DNA of 7,793 nucleotides from Methanoregula sp. (GTDB taxonomy: Archaea; Halobacteriota; Methanomicrobia; Methanomicrobiales; Methanospirillaceae). Below the pieces are notes generated by a model. The model did no database searches. It worked only from the letters and a program-made list of their open reading frames with translations, and was not told the origin of the DNA. Both the position numbers and the translations under genes were made by a program. The DNA is taken from contig JALOBP010000116.1 in NCBI GenBank assembly GCA_023228295.1, forward strand, positions 1 through 7,793. The letters are read 5' to 3'. Every line of letters starts with the position of its first letter. Position 1 is the stretch's first letter. Of the stretch, positions 1 through 4,291 are shown piece by piece.

Positions 1-3000
1 GCATAGCTAATAGTTAACGATGAATCTAACATTGTTTCACTTCCGCAACTGATAACCGTACCGGAAGCGATGCAAGCAACAACAGTCCCGCGGTTGGAAT
101 TAGCAACGTCAACATAAGCCACTGCGAATTTATCAGCAGATAAAGAGGTAGTTGATATATAAGTACTATTTCCGCCTGAATTAAATACTGTTTCACTTCC
201 GTAAGTAATAGTAGTGCCACTGACCGTGCAAATAATAGACGTTCCGCGATTAGAATTACCGCCATCAGCATAATTTGACACAAACCGATAGGGAGAAAGG
301 GCAACGGAGCTCATAACACCGGTAGTAGCATTATTGATAACAGTTTCCGAACCACAACTTACAACCGTACCGCTGACTGTGCAAGCGACAGCGGTACCCT
401 TACTAGAATTGCCGACATCCGTATATGTCGTCACAAAAGTACTGGTAGAAACTCCGATAACAGAAACTCCGCTGGTACTGGCTACGTTAAAAGTTACCGA
501 GTCTCCGCAGGTAATAGTTGTGCCACTAATTGTGCAGGCAAAAGCAAATCCGTTGTAAGGACTGTTATTATCTTTATATGCCACGGCAATAGTTGTTGAG
601 GAAAGAGCGGCTACTGAAGCTTCTAAATTCCCTGATCGCGTTATCTGCGTACCGCAAATAATATTCATGCCGTAAGTTTCGCACGCAACCAATTGCAGAG
701 ATAATGAAGGGCTGGAAGTTTCAAAAACTGAAACAAATTTACTGGCGGAAAGTGCAGTGGCGGTAGCGCCGTCATAACATACACCGGGCAAACTCTTTAG
801 CGGTCCTATTTCTCCCCCGCCCGTATAGCCTATTAAAGCTGTTCCTTTGGAAGAGTCCGCAGTATCTTGATAAACAACCGCGAATTTATCTTCCGATAAG
901 CCGACCGCGGAAAAAAATTCTCCGGCTGCGCTTTGAAAAACCGTTTCAGAAGAGCAGACTATGTCTGCATCATAATTATAGCAAGCAGACACAGTACTAT
1001 AGGAAGAGTTGCTCTCGTCGTGGTAAGCAATAATAAACTTATTAGCAGACATTGCTGAAACGGAAATATGATAAGCACTACCATATCCAGTTGTTGTATA
1101 ATTAAAAACCATCATATTATAGCAGGTAACCGTTGTCCCTGGAGCTCGGCAGATAATTACCCTGCCTACATTACTAAAGTTCCCAGCTACGACAAATTTA
1201 TCGGCCGTTAAGGCGGTAATAGAAATATATTGTGATGTATAAGAAGTAGATACATGCACTTCGGTTCCGCAAGTAATACTTGTTCCGGTTATGCTACAGC
1301 CAACAACAGTGCCGTATGAAGAATCATCAATATCTTGATAGGCGACAGCAAATCTATGAGGCATAAGAGCGGTAGAGGCAACATAAGCGGTAATGCCGTC
1401 ATTAAAAATCGTTTCCGCGCCGCAGGATGCGACAGTACCGCTGACTATGCAGACTACGGCGGTTCCTTTTGAAGAATTGCCGGCGTCTTGAAAAGCGACG
1501 GCGAAAGTAGAGGTGGAAAGCCCGCTTGAAGAAATAAAAGCAGTGCTTGCGTTATTAAATATCGTTTCCGCGCCGCAGGATGCGACAGTACCGCTGACTG
1601 TGCAGATTACTGTTATGCCTTTCTGGGAATTGCCGATATCTTGATATGCTATTGCGAAAGTGGTTGAGGATAGCGCGGCTACGGAAACATCGGCCGTGTT
1701 TGCGTCATTAAAAACCGTTTCCGCGCCGCAAGACGCGGTTGAACCAACAACCGCGCAAATTACCACTGTGCCTTTGCCGGAGTTTCCGTTGTCCTGATAC
1801 GCTACTGCAAAAGTGGTGGAAGATAAAAGAGTTGCGGAAGTGGAAGCAGTAGAACCGCTGTTAAAAATACTCTCTCCGCCTAACGAATGTGCGGTAAGCA
1901 AGGTGGAAGTGCTGTTGCCGTCTTCCGCTTTTATCCATCCTTCCCATGTCATCGGCGAGGTGGACGCGACATTTATTATATCTGAATTCTCTACGGTCGC
2001 TCGGTTTAAATTCGGCGCAAAACTAACTCCATTGCCACCCGCGCCGGCCGTCGCTTTTGGATAAACGTTTCCGACAATACCTTTGGCGGTATAGGCGGCA
2101 TAATAATAATCATATGACGTATAATTAATGATAAATTTTTCAGAAGATAACGAAATGATTGAATAAGCGATAGAAGTTATGTAAGTAAACAATGTATCAG
2201 TACCACAATTAATAGTAGTGCCGGAAACGGTACAGCCGACAACTTCTAAAAAATTCGTGCTAACTTGCCTATAGCTTATCAAAAATTTATCAGAAGAAAG
2301 AATAGTAGTGGGTCCAGTCACAAAACTACCCGTATAAAAAACATTTTCACTTCCACAGGTAATGACAGTCCCGCTAACTGTGCAGATAACAACCGTTCCG
2401 TAATTTGAATTACTGGAATCCTGATACGACAATAAAAATTTTTCCGAGGATAGTGTAGCTACAGAGGAGGGTATTGTAATGCCGTCGTTGAATAAAGTCT
2501 CATCGCCACAGGCAACGGTAGTCCCGCTAACTGTGCAGGCAACCGCAGTGCCTTTGTTTGAATTTCCTTCATCCCTATAAGCTACCACGAACGCTCCGGA
2601 TGAAAACTTATCAGCGTAAACATAACTAGTAGCTCCCAAATTGAAAACCAATTCATCGCCACAGGTAATAGTAGTATCACTGACTGTGCAGGCAATGACA
2701 GTGCCTTTGTTTGAGTTGCTAATATCCTTATAAGCTACTGCGAATTTACTGCTATCAAAATCAACAACGCCTATATATTGAGTATTGCCTGAATTAAACT
2801 CCGTTTCAGTGCCACAGGCGATAGTCGTGTCGCTTACTGTGCAGGCAACCGCTGTACCGTAACCGGAATTACCTACGTCCTGATAAGTAACTACAAATTT
2901 ATCAACGGATAACGCAGCAATGGATATATATTGTGTGCTGGCAGGATTAAATTCTGTTTCATTGCCACAAGTAATAATCGCATCATCTACGGTACAAATC

Positions 3001-3722
3001 TTAGCTTTGCCAAAAGTATCCACATTTCTATACGCGACTACAAACTTATCGGCTGACAAAACGGCAGAGACAAGATAAGTAGTGCTTGTGCTATTAATAG
3101 TAACTTCTTTTCCAAATTCGCTGTATAACTCCATAGCCCCATCTTGGTTATTACCCGTAGAATCAAGCCAATCCGGCGTGGTGGTGGAAGAGCCGCCATG
3201 CCAAACACCCTGATGACCATTACTCCAAACCAAAACGCTATCACTTTCCTCGCCCGTCAAATTTCCGTAATAAAGATATAAAACCGTGTCGCTATTGCCA
3301 TTCACACTCGGCATTTTTACCCACGCCGTGAGCGCGCCGGTTGCATTGTCATAGCTTTCAATTTCGCGGTGCAGTTTGGTGCCGGAAAAATCCGTAAAAA
3401 TAATATCCGAGCCGTCGCTTTTGGCATAGTTTGCTAAAGCTGGGCTGGTTGTAGAAATTAGAACCGGAAAATCAGTCAAATCCCCCGCCACCTGGTCGGC
3501 GTTAATGGTAATTTTCATACGTCGCGTCCATGAGTCATTGTACCAATCGGCGGAAGCCTCTTTTCCATAAAACATATTCCAAATTAAATAACCGCCGGCA
3601 ATAATTATTACCGCTCCGAAAACAAGCCCGATTTTGTATAACAAAAAACGGCGCTCAAATATTTTCTTGAACCAGGTTATTATCTTCTCTATAATATTTT
3701 CAATATTTATTTCGTTGTTCAT
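1..3722 (-). CDS. Giant exported repeat protein: signal-anchor, DUF2341, split LamG, beta-propeller-like repeats (3' end outside window)
   Basis: The frame is open from ATG 3722 to the window edge, 1240 codons with no TAA, TAG or TGA; the stop lies outside. An in-frame TGA at 3741-3743 limits upstream extension, so ATG 3722 is the best start, although it has only AAAAAG before it and no clear Shine-Dalgarno. Residues 1-30 are charged (KKIFERRFLLYK), and 31-48 form a hydrophobic segment (IGLVFGAVIIIAGGYLIW), which predicts a signal-anchor or signal peptide. Residues ~60-156 match DUF2341 (YNDSWTRRMKITI, then VLYLYYGN). Residues ~164-200 and ~551-613 look like two pieces of a LamG/concanavalin-like domain (GVWHGG..DSTGNNQDG; then GVSF..MTWEGWIKADD). 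Residues ~203-550 and 614-1240+ are arrays of a ~50-residue repeat containing CTVSGTxxxCG. It is likely a cell-surface adhesion or carbohydrate-binding protein; that role is inferred. It starts 24 bp after the DUF559 gene, so co-transcription is possible. Confidence 0.9.
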   Translation of the reverse strand, partial: MNNEINIENIIEKIITWFKKIFERRFLLYKIGLVFGAVIIIAGGYLIWNMFYGKEASADWYNDSWTRRMKITINADQVAGDLTDFPVLISTTSPALANYAKSDGSDIIFTDFSGTKLHREIESYDNATGALTAWVKMPSVNGNSDTVLYLYYGNLTGEESDSVLVWSNGHQGVWHGGSSTTTPDWLDSTGNNQDGAMELYSEFGKEVTINSTSTTYLVSAVLSADKFVVAYRNVDTFGKAKICTVDDAIITCGNETEFNPASTQYISIAALSVDKFVVTYQDVGNSGYGTAVACTVSDTTIACGTETEFNSGNTQYIGVVDFDSSKFAVAYKDISNSNKGTVIACTVSDTTITCGDELVFNLGATSYVYADKFSSGAFVVAYRDEGNSNKGTAVACTVSGTTVACGDETLFNDGITIPSSVATLSSEKFLLSYQDSSNSNYGTVVICTVSGTVITCGSENVFYTGSFVTGPTTILSSDKFLISYRQVSTNFLEVVGCTVSGTTINCGTDTLFTYITSIAYSIISLSSEKFIINYTSYDYYYAAYTAKGIVGNVYPKATAGAGGNGVSFAPNLNRATVENSDIINVASTSPMTWEGWIKAEDGNSTSTLLTAHSLGGESIFNSGSTASTSATLLSSTTFAVAYQDNGNSGKGTVVICAVVGSTASCGAETVFNDANTADVSVAALSSTTFAIAYQDIGNSQKGITVICTVSGTVASCGAETIFNNASTAFISSSGLSTSTFAVAFQDAGNSSKGTAVVCIVSGTVASCGAETIFNDGITAYVASTALMPHRFAVAYQDIDDSSYGTVVGCSITGTSITCGTEVHVSTSYTSQYISITALTADKFVVAGNFSNVGRVIICRAPGTTVTCYNMMVFNYTTTGYGSAYHISVSAMSANKFIIAYHDESNSSYSTVSACYNYDADIVCSSETVFQSAAGEFFSAVGLSEDKFAVVYQDTADSSKGTALIGYTGGGEIGPLKSLPGVCYDGATATALSASKFVSVFETSSPSLSLQLVACETYGMNIICGTQITRSGNLEASVAALSSTTIAVAYKDNNSPYNGFAFACTISGTTITCGDSVTFNVASTSGVSVIGVSTSTFVTTYTDVGNSSKGTAVACTVSGTVVSCGSETVINNATTGVMSSVALSPYRFVSNYADGGNSNRGTSIICTVSGTTITYGSETVFNSGGNSTYISTTSLSADKFAVAYVDVANSNRGTVVACIASGTVISCGSETMLDSSLTISY
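3..1883 (-). repeat. Protein repeat array 2: at least 11 full units plus partial ends, running off the window
   Basis: Residues 614-1240+ hold the same repeat as array 1 and begin at the same internal phase (LGGESIFNN, matching the CGAETVFN part of a unit). The common unit is 51 residues (153 nt). The two units around 1408 and 1561 share 39 identical consecutive bases (1408-1446 and 1561-1599), which points to recent duplication or gene conversion. Units near 700-1260 are strongly diverged, while those on both sides follow the consensus closely. More than seven units are present, so at least two propellers, a larger one or an open array must be considered. Confidence 0.8.
1884..2072 (-). other. 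LamG-like domain, second fragment
   Basis: Residues ~551-613 (GNVYPKATAGAGGNGVSF, then a V-E-N-S-D-I-I strand, MTWEGWIKADD and STLLTAHS) match the strands that normally follow DSTGNNNDG in LamG-like domains: G-x-G-V-S-F, a second strand, then T-x-E-G-W-I-K. This 63-residue island lies between two repeat arrays and contains none of the array motifs. The remaining LamG strands are not in the window and could lie beyond the second array. Confidence 0.6.
2073..3116 (-). repeat. Protein repeat array 1: half + 6 + half units, seven-bladed beta-propeller candidate
   Basis: Residues ~203-550 (about 348 aa, or ~50 per unit if seven). The array opens with the second half of a unit (FGKEVTIN to ADKFVVAY). 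Six complete units follow, each approximating Y-x-D-x-x-N-S-x-x-G-T-V-V-x-C-T-V-S-G then T-C-G-x-E-T-x-F-N and a final SxxKFxVxY strand. It closes with a first half (TSYDYYYAAYTAKG). Half + 6 + half gives exactly seven blades with a shared closing blade, the usual velcro closure of beta-propellers. Each unit offers about four beta-strand segments. The fold is inferred from the pattern; I do not recognise a named propeller family. Confidence 0.65.
3123..3231 (-). other. LamG-like domain, first fragment
   Basis: Residues ~164-200 (VLVWSNGHQGVWHGG, then WLDSTGNNQDGAME) look like the opening strand and loop of a LamG/concanavalin-type jelly roll, whose usual CPR form runs VWH-x-DSTGNNNDG and then directly to a G-x-x-L-x-F strand. 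Here the expected second strand does not follow. The sequence passes into repeat array 1 at residue 203 and the LamG pattern resumes only at residue ~551. Confidence 0.6.
3255..3543 (-). other. DUF2341 domain
   Basis: Residues ~60-156 of the giant protein carry the pattern typical of DUF2341: an aromatic W-Y-N-D-S-W start, RRMKITI, a DFPVLIS strand, NYAKSDGSDIIFTD, KLHREIESYD, LTAWVKMP and VLYLYYGN. DUF2341 is a short beta-rich domain of unknown function, found mostly in exported proteins and usually directly before a LamG-like domain, as here. The assignment is by recognition of the pattern, not by a profile search. Confidence 0.85.
3576..3634 (-). other. N-terminal membrane segment (signal-anchor or signal peptide) of the giant protein
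   Basis: Residues ~30-48 of the protein starting at 3722 are IGLVFGAVIIIAGGYLIW, preceded by a lysine/arginine-rich stretch and followed by polar sequence (YGKEASADW). This is the topology of a Sec signal: positive side inside, the rest outside. EASA-D could be a signal peptidase I site, but the long, uncut-looking core also fits an uncleaved anchor. The two cannot be distinguished here. Confidence 0.75.
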
Positions 3723-3728
3723 CTTTTT

Positions 3729-3748
3729 AATTTTCAATTTTCAATTTT
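3729..3748. repeat. TTTTCAA heptamer array overlapping the DUF559 stop codon
   Basis: The plus strand shows two full TTTTCAA units and a third partial one (TTTT). The array overlaps the TAA of the DUF559 gene (3747-3749) and fills most of the 24-bp gap before the next start at 3722. Its 14-nt core, 3731-3744, is the exact reverse complement of 4274-4287 at the far side of the DUF559/MITE-like segment. Confidence 0.8.
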
Positions 3749-4103
3749 AAATACCTATTAAATTTTTTATCTTCTCCAAAACTTTATCCATATTATATCT
3801 TATATCTTCATTGCCAAACCTAATTACGGTAAATCCTAAATCTTTTATATCTTCCGTTCTCCAACCGTCATATCGCTTTTGTTCTTTTTGGTCATGTATA
3901 CCTCCGTCCAGTTCAATAACTATTTTTCTTTGCGGACAGCAGAAATCGGCGATATAATATCCTATTCCGTACTGTCTTCTAAACTTTGCTCCTAATTTTT
4001 TATTTTTTATCTTTTCCCATAATAATATTTCCGGCAAAGTGCTGTTGTTGCGTAAAAACTTTCTTTTATCTTTCTGCTTATGCTTATTATAAATTAATGT
4101 CAT
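3747..4103 (-). CDS. DUF559 family protein, Vsr-like PD-(D/E)XK nuclease fold
   Basis: This is a complete 118-aa gene of normal DUF559 length. The pattern is clear: a basic N-terminus (KHKQKDKRKFLRNN), TLPEILLWEKIKNKKLGAKFRRQ, then YYIADFCCPQRKIVIELDGG and a C-terminal FTVIRFGNEDI. D53, E64 and D66 occupy the positions expected for the metal-binding acidic residues of the Vsr/restriction-type core; this is inferred from the family. DUF559 proteins are predicted DNA endonucleases of largely unknown role and are often multi-copy in CPR genomes. ATG 4103 is the likely start; it is preceded by a weak AGG six bases upstream. The stop lies inside a TTTTCAA heptamer array 24 bp before the giant gene. 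The gene's low GC contrasts with the GC-rich element directly upstream. With its flanking inverted heptamers it may be part of a mobile or homing-type cassette, which is unproven. Confidence 0.9.
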   Translation of the reverse strand: MTLIYNKHKQKDKRKFLRNNSTLPEILLWEKIKNKKLGAKFRRQYGIGYYIADFCCPQRKIVIELDGGIHDQKEQKRYDGWRTEDIKDLGFTVIRFGNEDIRYNMDKVLEKIKNLIGI

Positions 4104-4131
4104 ATTAACCTAGACCTTCCCGCCATGCGGG

Positions 4132-4270
4132 CAACCCCGACCCCCTCCTGCCTCCCCCTTATAAAGGGGGAGAATAAATGCCCATCCACATTATTCCTCC
4201 CCTTTATAAGGGGAGGTGGCGTTGCGCCAGAGGGGTCATGCCAAGGGAGGTGCCGGAGGCGGAGGGGTTG
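4132..4270. repeat. Hairpin-rich MITE-like intergenic element
   Basis: This element is bounded by CAACCCC (4132-4138) and its inverted copy GGGGTTG (4264-4270). Inside are a 9-bp perfect hairpin (4152-4172, stem CTCCCCCTT), a second 9-bp hairpin (4196-4216, stem CCTCCCCTT) and a 5-bp hairpin TGGCG/CGCCA (4217-4229). The two large hairpins are also roughly complementary to each other through GAATAAATG and CATTATTC, so a larger cruciform is possible. Another small hairpin, CCCGC/GCGGG, lies just outside at 4119-4131. It contains no gene. It resembles non-autonomous palindromic repeats dispersed through many bacterial genomes. It may affect transcript stability, but no U-tract supports a terminator. 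Confidence 0.65.
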
Positions 4271-4273
4271 TGT

Positions 4274-4291
4274 TTGAAAATTGAAAATTTT
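4274..4291. repeat. TTGAAAA heptamer array overlapping the stop codon of the fibre gene
   Basis: The plus strand shows TTGAAAA twice, followed by TTTT, overlapping the TAA at 4290-4292 that ends the large surface gene. It is the inverted partner of the TTTTCAA array at 3729-3748: 4274-4287 and 3731-3744 are perfect reverse complements over 14 nt. Confidence 0.8.

Noticed and set aside
334..2064. Short plus-strand open frames such as 334-558 and 1813-2064
   Set aside because: They are antisense shadows of the giant repeat gene; their Val/Thr-rich composition arises from the repeated codons on the other strand.
1..3100. The regular ~153-nt spacing suggested a CRISPR-like or satellite array
   Set aside because: The units are diverged, multiples of three, open on one strand and translate to a conserved pattern, so they are protein repeats.
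4104..4140. A sigma70-like promoter for DUF559 (TTGCCC with TAGGTT)
   Set aside because: The -10 match is only three of six and the -35 overlaps a hairpin arm; there is not enough to call it.
4152..4216. Intergenic hairpins as rho-independent terminators
   Set aside because: Neither strand has a U-tract after a stem, and the same stem occurs inside the coding sequence at 5087-5107, where termination would be harmful.
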